A stretch of DNA of 30,202 nt from a virus: positions 1 through 30,202 of the IMG/VR virus record IMGVR_UViG_3300021475_000042, one strand, 5' to 3'. The number at the start of each line of letters is the position of its first letter. The first letter of the stretch is position 1. A program made the position numbers and the translations under genes. Below, one piece after another: positions 1 to 7,772 of this stretch. The notes beneath the pieces were generated by a model, which saw nothing but the letters and a program-made list of their open reading frames with translations, had not been told where the DNA came from and did no database searches.

Positions 1-95
1 AGCAACGTGATGCCCTCGATCACCTCATTCCAGCGCGCGGCCGGCAGGGTGATCGTCACCGGCTGATCGGGGCGGAGCGGCGGTATCGCGTTCAT
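1..95 (-). CDS. Small fibre-linked protein, truncated by window edge
   Basis: An ATG at 95 opens a frame that runs off the left edge. The 31 visible residues begin MNAIPPLRPDQPVTITLP and continue through AARWNEVIEGITL. The start overlaps the TGA of the preceding gene as ATGA, the junction used across the whole operon, which supports a real start. The visible part looks like the N-terminus of short conserved proteins found after tail-fibre genes in alphaproteobacterial phages (pattern: hydrophobic strand, then an 'A.WN.V..gl' helix). Function is unknown. The C-terminal part lies outside the window, so size and domain content cannot be judged. Confidence 0.6.
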   Translation of the reverse strand, partial: MNAIPPLRPDQPVTITLPAARWNEVIEGITL

Positions 96-364
96 GCTGG
101 CGGCTCCAGGTTCGCGAAATTGGCGGTGATGGCGTAGGGCAGCAGCACGGCGGCAAGGTTGTCCTCGGTATCAATCCGCGTCGTTGGATCGAACCCGCGT
201 TCTGCCTCTTGTGCGGCCTGCCACGCAACATAGGTTTCATCGGTCGAGGGCACATAGCCGTTGCGCGCGGAACTGAAGCGGCGCGACTCGTCGCCGGTGA
301 ACGGCTCATGCGGACCATCGCCACCAACGATCCAATACCAGTCGAGCGGGTTGTATCGCGACAT
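92..364 (-). CDS. Small tail-fibre-associated protein (90 aa)
   Basis: The protein begins MSRYNPLDWYWIVGGDGPHE. The start is an ATG at 364 with a GAGGAA ribosome site six bases upstream; an in-frame extension above it lies in the fibre gene and has no such site. It carries the pattern 'DWYWIVGGD...FSSARNGYVPS...TRIDTEDNLAAVLLPY', which I recognise from short proteins that follow tail-fibre genes in many alphaproteobacterial phages and prophages. A role in fibre assembly or as a fibre accessory is inferred from position only. It lies 16 bases after the beta-helix-like fibre gene and is coupled by ATGA to the next, truncated gene. No membrane segment or catalytic motif is visible. Confidence 0.65.
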   Translation of the reverse strand: MSRYNPLDWYWIVGGDGPHEPFTGDESRRFSSARNGYVPSTDETYVAWQAAQEAERGFDPTTRIDTEDNLAAVLLPYAITANFANLEPPA

Positions 365-370
365 AGTTGG

Positions 371-376
371 TTCCTC
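371..376 (-). promoter_or_regulatory. Ribosome binding site for the 90-aa gene
   Basis: GAGGAA on the minus strand sits six bases before the ATG at 364. It fixes this start in preference to the upstream in-frame codons. Confidence 0.6.
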
Positions 377-380
377 GCAG

Positions 381-1433
381 CTAGACGTATTGGCCGCCCA
401 AGCCCACCGATCCGACGGCATCCCCGGGGAAATAATTAGCGCCACCGCCGTTGGTATTGATCACCCCATTGAGGGTTGCCACGTAACGCGGCCCGGTCGC
501 CGACCCGACAAATGTGCAACCTCCGGCGTCTATGGTGCCGCATTCACCCGCGACGATGAATCCGCCGGTCAAAGCCAAACCCGTGACAGTAACCGTCGCA
601 CCCGGCATCCAGATGTAACCACCGTTGCTGGCGAAAAGCGCATACGGTGTTGAACCTGTGAACGTCACGGCCGAGCCGGTTACCTCCGCGATCCCGCCAG
701 TAAAGACGTTCACCTGCACGCTGCCACAGCTTCCAAACCGGCAGCTTTGTATGTCGAGGTTTGCACCTGATCCTACGCTCGCGCCGTAGCCTTGCACCGA
801 GGAAGGCGTGAGAACGTTACCGGTCGCCTGGAAAGTGATTCCCCGCACACTTAGCGGCACATTGAGCATGCTCAGGCAGTTGGCATTTGTCGCGTTGATG
901 ATGACGTTGCCGGGGGAACCGATGTTTCCCATCAGCGTGAAGATTCCTTGCATGCCAAATGGAATGCCGTTGAACCCCGCCGCATATCCATTGGTAACGG
1001 CGTAATTGTAAGTGCCGTCCGCGAGTTGGATCGTGCAGCCGTGAGAGTTCCAGTCATAAGATGAATACACCGCATTGATCGCTGCCTGGATCGTGCGAAA
1101 CGGTGCACCCGCAGTCAGTCCGTTGTTGGCATCATTCCCGGTCGTCGGGTTGACATAGATCGTCATATTGGTTGTCACCTTGGTGCGGGTGACAAACAGC
1201 GAGCGCAGCGCCGCGAGCAGTTGCGCGTTGTTGGTCTTGGAAAGCGTGATGCCGGCGGCTTCGACAACGTTGGCGATTTCCTCTTGCTGCGTGTTCGCCC
1301 AGTCGCGGTCGACCGTCGTTGCCTTCTGTCCGGTCGAGGGGTTGCCACTCTGGAAAAACCCATGAGGCACCGGCCCCGGCGCGAGCGGCGTCGGCAGTGT
1401 GCTGGTCGCGTCGGCGTTATCGATGCGATACAT
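381..1433 (-). CDS. Tail fibre or spike with beta-helix-like C-terminus (350 aa)
   Basis: The N-terminal ~85 residues have a phage fibre-attachment pattern: 'PHGFFQSGNP', 'DWANTQQEEIANVV', 'AAGITLSKTNNAQLLAAL'. From about residue 90 ('MTIYVNPTTGNDANNGLTAG') the protein changes to short Gly/Thr/Val-rich repeats. The entry motif 'NDANNGL....PFRTIQAAINAV' is typical of right-handed parallel beta-helix proteins of the pectate-lyase/tailspike type. No catalytic acids can be assigned by eye, so it may bind or cleave surface polysaccharide. It follows the long fibre gene by 10 bases, which suggests the two are made together, perhaps as shaft and tip or as alternative receptor-binding proteins. Confidence 0.75.
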   Translation of the reverse strand: MYRIDNADATSTLPTPLAPGPVPHGFFQSGNPSTGQKATTVDRDWANTQQEEIANVVEAAGITLSKTNNAQLLAALRSLFVTRTKVTTNMTIYVNPTTGNDANNGLTAGAPFRTIQAAINAVYSSYDWNSHGCTIQLADGTYNYAVTNGYAAGFNGIPFGMQGIFTLMGNIGSPGNVIINATNANCLSMLNVPLSVRGITFQATGNVLTPSSVQGYGASVGSGANLDIQSCRFGSCGSVQVNVFTGGIAEVTGSAVTFTGSTPYALFASNGGYIWMPGATVTVTGLALTGGFIVAGECGTIDAGGCTFVGSATGPRYVATLNGVINTNGGGANYFPGDAVGSVGLGGQYV

Positions 1434-1443
1434 GCGAACCTCC

Positions 1444-3132
1444 TTATGCGCTGCTGGTGTCAGCGATCAGGCCGTAGCTCACCAGCGCGGCGCATAGCGA
1501 CGCCAGCGCGGTGTTGCCGGCTTTCGCGCCGGTCACCGTGGGCTTGGCGATCGGTGTTGCCGCGTTGAAGCCGAGCGGCATGGTGGCGAATTGCAAACCG
1601 CCCGTGCCACTGAGGCCGAGTGTCGCGATGCCGGCCGTGCCTGTGCCGCTCGCAAAGTTAAACGCGTTCCGCGTCGTATCGCCGATGCGTAGCGCTGGCC
1701 CCACCATTGTATGCAGCGCAGCCGCAGCAGCCGTTGTCCAAAAGATTTCCATCCTTGCGCCGACTGGGATGGTGAACGTCGCGCCGCTGCCAAAACCGAC
1801 GATGATATTGAAGCCGCCCGTAGTGCCATTCCCTATGACCCAGCAGCGCTGATTGCCGGTGGTCGGCAGGGTGATGTTGCGATCGGCAGTTGTCGTGCCG
1901 GTAATAACGAGATTGCGGATCGATGCTTGCGCCATCGTCAGCACTGTGTCGGCGTCGCTGATCGCCACCGAGCCGTAGCCCTGCGAGAACCGCGTCACAA
2001 ATGCCGTGCTTGCGAGCGCGGTGTTGTCGGTGCCTTGCGCCGGAGTGATCGTGTTGGCGGTGATGCCGCTGCTGTTGAACGTGGCCACGTCGGTGCCACC
2101 GATATTCACCATAACGGCCGACGAGGAGGGCGAGACAATGTTAAGTCGGCTACTTGTGACATTGAACCCATACAGATTTTGGAACAATGCAATCCCGCGA
2201 GACAGATCGGTGACACCACCCGGCGCCAGCGTGTTGCCGAGCGATAGGCCGGCGCTCATCGTCACGGCGCCTGCGAACGTCACGGGGCCTGAATACGTGT
2301 GAGTGCCCGAGAACGTGCCCGCGAACGAGCCGCCATTGGAGAGAGTCAACGCGCCGGGGATTGTCGTGGCGCCCGTGCTTCGGATGATGGAGAACGCACT
2401 CCCCAGCGACGTTCCGGTATCGTCATACCGAAAGAGGTTAAAGTCGGAACCAACATTGCCGCCAGATTCGGCCGTCGCAGTTGCTTGCATTATCCATCGG
2501 CTAGATGAAGCTGACCGAAAAAGAATTTGTTTCCCCAAACCAGCGGGGCCATTGAGGGTAAACTGAGCGGTAATGCCGGTGTCCTGGCCTAAAGTGGTAT
2601 TTCCAAGCGATGCGCTGATTGTCACGACTCTCGTCGCACGATTGCCTACGATCAATGGGCCAGCATACGCCCCGGCGTCGTTGAAAGCACCAATGATCAA
2701 ATTAGAACCGGCATTGGCGCCTGACTCGGCTGAGGTATCTGCAAAGAAACTCCAGCGGGTGAGCGAAGCGGTTCGAAAAAGAAGTTGCCGCTGGGCGCCA
2801 ACGGCACCATTGATGGTAATGTTGGACGCTGCTGACGTTGCCGTGTCTAAACCAACGGACAACGGGCCGCTGAACCGCCCGCTGCCCGCCACATCGAACG
2901 TAAAGCCGGCACCCCCCGCCGTCCCGACGTTCAGCGCGCCATCGACTTGCAGATTGCCGGTGATTTCGCCGCCGACGATCGGCAGGAACGGCCCGTTGGC
3001 TGTCGCGGCTTGCAAGGCGGTGACGGCGGCTTGCAAGGTGGTGATTTCATCATGCGCGGTTTGAAAGTTACCGCGCACGCTCGCGGTGGTCGGGAAGCCG
3101 TAGACCGGCACCGTCGGGTCGATTGCTGACAT
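1444..3132 (-). CDS. Long tail fibre protein (562 aa)
   Basis: Residues 1-45 (MSAIDPTVPVYGFP..., with 'EITTLQAAVTALQAA') form an attachment segment with a short coiled coil. The rest is low-complexity Gly/Thr/Ser-rich beta sequence typical of fibre shafts. Two internal repeats are visible at about 104-170 and 190-257, sharing 'Q.LFR.AS..RW', 'SAESG.N.GS' and 'D.G'. A 'GTDNTALASTAFV' element and the closing 'AGNTALASLCAALVSYGLI' are common in phage fibre C-termini. It sits directly after the last Mu-like baseplate gene, the usual fibre position. Its N-terminus is clearly related to that of the 159-aa protein at 17797-18276. Likely role: host receptor contact at the baseplate. Confidence 0.85.
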   Translation of the reverse strand: MSAIDPTVPVYGFPTTASVRGNFQTAHDEITTLQAAVTALQAATANGPFLPIVGGEITGNLQVDGALNVGTAGGAGFTFDVAGSGRFSGPLSVGLDTATSAASNITINGAVGAQRQLLFRTASLTRWSFFADTSAESGANAGSNLIIGAFNDAGAYAGPLIVGNRATRVVTISASLGNTTLGQDTGITAQFTLNGPAGLGKQILFRSASSSRWIMQATATAESGGNVGSDFNLFRYDDTGTSLGSAFSIIRSTGATTIPGALTLSNGGSFAGTFSGTHTYSGPVTFAGAVTMSAGLSLGNTLAPGGVTDLSRGIALFQNLYGFNVTSSRLNIVSPSSSAVMVNIGGTDVATFNSSGITANTITPAQGTDNTALASTAFVTRFSQGYGSVAISDADTVLTMAQASIRNLVITGTTTADRNITLPTTGNQRCWVIGNGTTGGFNIIVGFGSGATFTIPVGARMEIFWTTAAAAALHTMVGPALRIGDTTRNAFNFASGTGTAGIATLGLSGTGGLQFATMPLGFNAATPIAKPTVTGAKAGNTALASLCAALVSYGLIADTSSA

Positions 3133-3145
3133 CAGTCGACGCCCT

Positions 3146-3835
3146 TCATATTAGGTTCGCGTGCGTGTCCCAAGGCGACGCGCCGTTGTCCCAAACTGAT
3201 TGATCCTCCGGCCCCTGCCAGTCCCACAGCGAGCCGTCAGTCGAGGCAAAGATGATCTGCGTATGTGCGGGCTTGAGGCTTTCGAGCAGGCATTGGATGG
3301 CGCTGTTGCCGAACGTTTGCAGCGGTTCGTCGACAGCGCTTTCGTCGACCCGAAAATACACGACCGAGCCAACGTTCGACACGCTGACCAGCCACACATA
3401 GGCCCATTGTTCGTCATACAACGGATCGTCGACGCGCCCCTCGCTGGCATAGAACGGGCGGAACGTGGTGATCGCGATCGGTGTGCCGAACGCGGCGGCA
3501 AGGTCCATGAAGTATTGCGCGGACTGTCCACCGCGCGCGGCGAACTTGGCGCACACCGCAGCCTGCCGTTGCTGGATCGTCGGCAGTGTCCCGGTGCAGG
3601 GATCAGGCAGGCCGAGCGTCGCCTCCCATTCGGGCAGCAATTCGTTCGTGCTGCATGGGAACGTCTCGCGCAGCACATCGATCGCGCGCTGATTGAGCCG
3701 CACAGTCTGCGGCAACAGCGTGAGGATGTCCTCGGCCTGCACGGTGCCCCAGCCACGATGCCAGATGCGGCCGCGCGGAAGCAGGCGCTGGAATTGCCAC
3801 AGGTAATCGGTGACGGTGTAAAGCGGTGCGAACAT
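3146..3835 (-). CDS. Baseplate wedge protein, Mu gp48/DUF2313-like
   Basis: The protein has 229 aa. The N-terminal ~190 residues match the gp48/YmfQ (DUF2313) family: 'LLPRGRIWHRGWG', 'TNELLPEWEATLGLPDPC', 'QQRQAAVCAKFAARGGQS..YF...AAAFG', and 'LLESLKPAHTQIIF' at the end of the core. In Mu-type tails this protein follows gp47 and helps anchor the fibres. The ATG at 3835 shares one base with the stop of the gp47-like gene. Oddly, a Trp/Asp-rich tail follows the family core (about residues 203-225: 'LWDWQ', 'SVWDNG', 'SPWDTH'), resembling the tail of the DUF2635 protein at 19389-19634. Confidence 0.85.
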   Translation of the reverse strand: MFAPLYTVTDYLWQFQRLLPRGRIWHRGWGTVQAEDILTLLPQTVRLNQRAIDVLRETFPCSTNELLPEWEATLGLPDPCTGTLPTIQQRQAAVCAKFAARGGQSAQYFMDLAAAFGTPIAITTFRPFYASEGRVDDPLYDEQWAYVWLVSVSNVGSVVYFRVDESAVDEPLQTFGNSAIQCLLESLKPAHTQIIFASTDGSLWDWQGPEDQSVWDNGASPWDTHANLI

Positions 3836-4956
3836 CAGAGCGGCGGGAACGTCACCGTGCCGGCGACAGGAAGGCCCCCAGGCGGCGCGGGCACCGGCGT
3901 CGTGGGATTGTCCACCGCGAAGTGGATCACCCCAGGCGTCGCCTGGATCGCGGCGTAAATGTCGCTCGGATACATCGTGCCGCCGACCTCGGCGCGCGCC
4001 AGGAACATGTCATCGATCGATGACACGATGGCAGCCTGCATGTCGGCGGTGTTTGGTTCCAGACCGATGATGTCGATTGCGATCGGCGAGGGCACCGGCG
4101 CGGCGACCCACACCAGCGCGGTCACCGGCTGCACCGGCCAGATATACTCGGCGATGGCAAGCTGATCGCCGGTCGCAGTGGCGGCGCGCGGTTCCTCGCT
4201 GGCGGCGCCATCGGTGCCGATCGGGAACCCGCCGTTGGCGGCGTTGGCGTCATCGAACATCGGATATATCACCACCGATCCGGCGCCGTAGCCTTGCGGC
4301 TGTATCCAGGCGCGTGTGCACCCCGGGACCGAGGTTGCCCATTCGATGTAATCAGCTTGAGCGCCGCCCTGCGGGGGTGCGGCGTAGCGCGCCAACATGC
4401 GCGTGCGGAACTCGTCTTGTGTTTCCTGGTCGGTGCCGCCTTGCGTCGGGCCAACCGTCAGGCCCCCGGCGTTCACCCCGGCCGGCGGCGTGTCGAGGCT
4501 GATCGGCGTGCCGGCCGCGCAATCGGTCGCGGCACCGTTCACCGCAGACTCGAAAGGCACCAGCACGTTGCCGGTTCCGTCAACGGCGGCGTCGGCGGTA
4601 GAGGTGTAGGGCGTGCCGTCCTGGCGCGTCAGCGTGGAGCCGTTGAGGACGACCACGCCCGGTGTGCCACCGGTGAACTGCGCCATGCCGGTCGCGGGCG
4701 TGCTGTCCTTGGGAAAGACCCCGACCAGGGCGCCCCAGGCATAGAGGTATTCATCGGTCGAGGTGAAGGGCACGCCCTCCATCGCGATCCAGTCGAGGAA
4801 CCCATAGAGCGAATAGGTGAACCCCGCCATCACCCAGGCGAGGACGGGCATCACGGCGTTGCGCAACAGCCCGTTGAGGCCCGGCACGCCCGAGGTCGTT
4901 ATGTCCTCGATCGCCTGATTGCGCAGCGCGGTGAGAGTCGAGCGGGCGAATGGCAT
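3835..4956 (-). CDS. Baseplate protein J, Mu gp47-like (373 aa)
   Basis: The start chosen is the ATG at 4956 (MPFARSTLTALRNQAIEDI), which shares one base with the upstream stop; the frame stays open further up but that part is inside gp46. Family hallmarks are the N-terminal helix 'L..L...A..DI......G.....R.AVM.V.A...AG....LYG.LDWIA', the 'ATG.AQFTG' strand, 'GTDQETQDEFRTRML.RY..PPQGG...DYIEWA' in the middle, and a repeated C-terminal fold ending 'YPSDIYAAIQATPGV'. Baseplate J proteins form the wedge ring that clamps the spike and passes the sheath contraction signal. It lies between gp46- and gp48-like genes in the same order as in Mu. Confidence 0.92.
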   Translation of the reverse strand: MPFARSTLTALRNQAIEDITTSGVPGLNGLLRNAVMPVLAWVMAGFTYSLYGFLDWIAMEGVPFTSTDEYLYAWGALVGVFPKDSTPATGMAQFTGGTPGVVVLNGSTLTRQDGTPYTSTADAAVDGTGNVLVPFESAVNGAATDCAAGTPISLDTPPAGVNAGGLTVGPTQGGTDQETQDEFRTRMLARYAAPPQGGAQADYIEWATSVPGCTRAWIQPQGYGAGSVVIYPMFDDANAANGGFPIGTDGAASEEPRAATATGDQLAIAEYIWPVQPVTALVWVAAPVPSPIAIDIIGLEPNTADMQAAIVSSIDDMFLARAEVGGTMYPSDIYAAIQATPGVIHFAVDNPTTPVPAPPGGLPVAGTVTFPPL

Positions 4957-5501
4957 CAGGGCAACCGTAGCGTCGCGAGGTTGTCCCAGGCCCAGCCGAA
5001 GGTGAACCGGGTCGAGGAACCATCCGGCTTGAGGATCACCACGCGGATACCAAGCATGGTCGACCCCGCCGCGCCGAGCCATTGCGTGTCGACGGTCACC
5101 GACTTGGCCACGCCGTCATCGACCAGCCACTGCAACGCGTCGGATGCGTAGCGGCGCGCGAGGCCGAGCGTGTCGCGGGTTTTCTTGGCGCGATCGAGTT
5201 GCCAGAGGTTCGAACCGAGCGGCTGGTCGAGGTAAGGATCAGCCCACCAGCCGCGCAGGTCTGACGTGCCATCGGTCGGCACGAAGTCTGGCGTCGCCAG
5301 TTTGTCGGTGAACAGCGACACCAGACAGGCGGTTTCTAAATCCTGCCCGGTCTGGACATCCCCGGATGCAAGCACCCAGTCGCCGATGGTGTTGACGTTA
5401 TCCCACTGCACCAGGATGTCCCCGGCGAGCGTCGCGGGCGGCAGCGGGTCGAGGCTGATCACCAGTGGCAACCCGCTGTCGACGATCCAGCTATCGGTCA
5501 T
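4956..5501 (-). CDS. Baseplate protein, Mu gp46-like
   Basis: The protein has 181 aa. The GP46 family pattern is visible: 'DILVQWDNVN..GDWVLASGDVQTGQDLETACLVSLFTDKLA', then 'DLRGWWADPYLDQPLGSNLWQLDRAKKT', which is the conserved 'GWW.D....lGS.LW.L.R.K' block, followed by 'A..Y..DALQWLVDDGVAKSVTV'. It is related to the T4 gp25/P2 gpW wedge role, though the sequence families differ. Its ATG overlaps the spike gene's stop by ATGA, and its stop overlaps the start of the gp47-like gene by one base. Confidence 0.88.
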   Translation of the reverse strand: MTDSWIVDSGLPLVISLDPLPPATLAGDILVQWDNVNTIGDWVLASGDVQTGQDLETACLVSLFTDKLATPDFVPTDGTSDLRGWWADPYLDQPLGSNLWQLDRAKKTRDTLGLARRYASDALQWLVDDGVAKSVTVDTQWLGAAGSTMLGIRVVILKPDGSSTRFTFGWAWDNLATLRLP

Positions 5502-6022
5502 TGTGGCACCGTTGGTGGTGATGTGGTGCCGCCACCCGGCTCCACGTCGCCGTGCTCATGTTCGTTGTAAATGTTGCGCATGTCCTGCACCGTGTGCGGC
5601 TGATCGTCGCAGTGATCGATGATGTCCCCGGTCACTTCGAGGCGCGGTGTCACCAGCCGAACCTTGGTCTGGCAATTCACCTCGATAATCTTGCCGCGCG
5701 ACAGTTTCACGTAATCGCCTTCGTCGGTGTAAAGCGCGACCTCGCCGGGCTTGAGGTTGCGCATTCGCGCGCCCTGGTTGTTGGTGGCAACGATCACCGC
5801 GTTCGATCGGTCACCGCTGACGAACAGCGCCATCGCGTCGCTGCCCGGCATCGCGTGCGAGGCCACGCCGTAAAGCTGCAACACCGCGACGTTATCGATT
5901 TGCTCCGGCGCCATGGCGCGCACCTGGGCGCGGTGCACCGGGCCGGTGTCATCGGTCGCGGTGATCTTCACTGGGGCCAGCATCATCTGGACGCGACGAT
6001 AAAGGCGATCTGCCACGCTCAT
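5498..6022 (-). CDS. Baseplate spike, Mu gp45 / gpV-like
   Basis: The protein has 174 aa. An OB-fold-type start ('RLYRRVQMMLAPVKITATDD.G..HRAQV') is followed by 'QLYGVASHAMPGSDAMALFVSGDRSNAVIVATNN' and 'LKPGEVALYTDEGDYVKLSRGKIIEVNC', the Mu gp45 family signature. Near the C-terminus 'YNEHEHGDVEPGGG' holds a His-X-His (H155, H157). In this family an HxH apex binds a metal ion at the membrane-piercing tip. The protein should form the trimeric central spike. It is coupled to the hub gene upstream and gp46 downstream by ATGA overlaps. Confidence 0.92.
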   Translation of the reverse strand: MSVADRLYRRVQMMLAPVKITATDDTGPVHRAQVRAMAPEQIDNVAVLQLYGVASHAMPGSDAMALFVSGDRSNAVIVATNNQGARMRNLKPGEVALYTDEGDYVKLSRGKIIEVNCQTKVRLVTPRLEVTGDIIDHCDDQPHTVQDMRNIYNEHEHGDVEPGGGTTSPPTVPQ

Positions 6023-7212
6023 GTTTGCGCCGTCTGCTTGGGCGGATTGAAGGTGTTGTCCGGCTTGGTCGGGTTGTTGCCCTGCGTGTCCCCGATCATC
6101 GGCGGGATGTTCTGCAACGACAGCGGCTCCGGATCGAATGCCTGTTTCGGCATCAGGGTTAGCGCGGCGTGCTGGCCGTTTTCATCGCGCAGGTAGCTGA
6201 CGCTGGCGATCACCCAGACATCATCATTGGGCGCGGGAAGCTTCAGCGCGGTGGCCTGGATCGGCGCGAGGTGGTTCGGCGCCCACAGCGCACCGGCGGC
6301 GTCGCGCCAACTGTCACACACCACGTTGAAGACCTGCGAGCGGCCATAGCGGCGATTGCGTTCCCACACCGCGCGGTCATACGCGATCGGGCGACCCAGG
6401 ATCGTTTGCTCACTGACGATGTAGCGTTTGCGAAAGCGGGGCACGCCATCGTCCTTCACAATCTGGCCGATCGTCGGCGAGTTCACCCCGGCGTCGGTGC
6501 CGAACGCCATCGTTGACAGGAAGTGGGCTTCATACTGGGAAAACCGTTCGTCCATCGAATAGCTGACATCGGCGTGCTCGACGTTGGAACCGAGCGCGAA
6601 GCCGCTGGCCATCTGTTCGCTGCCGGCCTGCGCCATCACCATCGAGCCGTCCGGGAGGTCATAGGCGACCAGCTTCGAATAGCGGGTCACGCGATCGATG
6701 ATTTCCCAGGCGGTCTCCCCCAGGTTGATGTTGAATTGCGGGATCGTGGCGCCGTCGCCGGCAAGGCTGGTGATGGTCACGCCGTAGGGCTTGGCGAGAC
6801 CTTGCGCGATGGCGAGGGCGGTCCCGTTCAGCTTCTGCATCCCCGGCTGATTGCCGCTGGTATCGAACAGCGCCGAGCAATCCACCAGGTCCTCGCTCAT
6901 GCTGCGCCCGGCGATGCGCACGGTGTGGTCGCCGGCCGCGATGCTGGCGGTGTAGCGGTCGACGTAGCCGGTCAGCACGAGGTCGCCGCCGATCGAGACC
7001 GTGCACGGTGCCCCCGGCTTTACATCGATGTCTGGCGCCAGGGGGTATTTTTCCGTCACCTGGATGTCGAATGAGGCGGGCACGCTGTCCATCGAGCGGA
7101 TCACGCTGACGCGTTGCCAGCCGGTCAGGTTCTTGCCGCCCACCTTGAGCGTGAGGGTGTCGGTGGCACCTTGCGGCGCCCCACGCGGTGGCACGCCATG
7201 CGCAGCGCTCAT
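6019..7212 (-). CDS. Baseplate hub, Mu gp44 / gpD-like (397 aa)
   Basis: The start is the ATG at 7212 (MSAAHGVPPRGAPQG), forming an ATGA overlap with the upstream gene; the longer open frame above it overlaps that gene and is not protein-like. Motifs of the Mu gpP/P2 gpD hub family are 'LTLKVGGKNLTGWQRVSVIRSMDSVPASFDIQVTE', 'VSIGGDLVLTGYVDRY', 'VRIAGRSMSEDLVDCSA' and 'GETAWEIIDRVTRYSKLVAYDLPDGSMV'. The protein connects the tail tube to the spike. The C-terminal 50 residues are Pro/Asn/Gln-rich and probably flexible. Confidence 0.9.
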   Translation of the reverse strand: MSAAHGVPPRGAPQGATDTLTLKVGGKNLTGWQRVSVIRSMDSVPASFDIQVTEKYPLAPDIDVKPGAPCTVSIGGDLVLTGYVDRYTASIAAGDHTVRIAGRSMSEDLVDCSALFDTSGNQPGMQKLNGTALAIAQGLAKPYGVTITSLAGDGATIPQFNINLGETAWEIIDRVTRYSKLVAYDLPDGSMVMAQAGSEQMASGFALGSNVEHADVSYSMDERFSQYEAHFLSTMAFGTDAGVNSPTIGQIVKDDGVPRFRKRYIVSEQTILGRPIAYDRAVWERNRRYGRSQVFNVVCDSWRDAAGALWAPNHLAPIQATALKLPAPNDDVWVIASVSYLRDENGQHAALTLMPKQAFDPEPLSLQNIPPMIGDTQGNNPTKPDNTFNPPKQTAQT

Positions 7213-7772
7213 TGGTTGAGCGCCGGGAACGTCGGCGGGAGGAATAGCGGATTGGACGGTTCCGCCGAACCGACCAACCCAGGCTCGCGCGTCGTGTCCT
7301 GGTAGAGCGTCCAGGCTTCGGCGAGCGATGGCATCGGCGCGGCGGTGGCAATCTCCACCAGCCACGCGAGGTTGGCGCCGCGCAGCGCGAGGTCGAGGGC
7401 GACGGTCCAGCGCAGATCGCGTAGCGCCGCATACACCGCGTCCCGACCATCGTCGGCGGCGCGGGTCGCTTCGGCGTCCAGGGCACCGCAGACGGCGGCG
7501 CGGACGCTCATGGCGTCTTGGTAGCTGATCGGCTGATACGCCCCCGCAGCCCCGCCCAGGGCGGCGCAGGCGGCGCAGCGCAGGTTGCTGGCGATGGCGT
7601 CCAGCGCGATCTGCGCATTGACCGCGAGCGGCCCGGTTCCGCGCACGGGCGGCGGCACCCAGGCGCACAGCGGCAGCAGGAGCCGGATCGCGTCGGCGGG
7701 ATCGTTCGCGGCGGCGGCGAGGGCGTCGGCGAGCTGCACCGAGGCGTCGGCGAAGGCGTCGGATTGGCTCAC
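7209..7772 (-). CDS. C-terminal half of a Mu gpN-type DNA circularisation/tail protein
   Basis: The start assigned is the GTG at 7772, which makes a GTGA overlap with the gene upstream; an upstream ATG in the frame would sit deep inside that gene. The 187-aa protein begins with an Ala-rich helix and then shows what I recognise as the C-terminal pattern of Mu gpN proteins: 'AACAALGGAAGAYQPISYQDAMSVRAAVCGALD', 'AALRDLRWTVALDLALRGANLAWLVEI', 'MPSLAEAWTLYQD' and 'SNPLFLPP'. In most relatives this region is fused to the N-terminal domain encoded next door. Despite the family name, a structural role near the hub and tape measure is likely. Confidence 0.7.
   Translation of the reverse strand: MSQSDAFADASVQLADALAAAANDPADAIRLLLPLCAWVPPPVRGTGPLAVNAQIALDAIASNLRCAACAALGGAAGAYQPISYQDAMSVRAAVCGALDAEATRAADDGRDAVYAALRDLRWTVALDLALRGANLAWLVEIATAAPMPSLAEAWTLYQDTTREPGLVGSAEPSNPLFLPPTFPALNQ

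Noticed and set aside
381-3132. Diversity-generating retroelement variable region in the fibre genes
   Set aside because: No reverse transcriptase, template repeat or C-type lectin ending is visible in the window.
7213-7668. N-terminal extension of the hub protein
   Set aside because: It overlaps the gpN C-terminal gene and is low-complexity Arg/Ala; the ATGA-coupled ATG at 7212 fits the family start.
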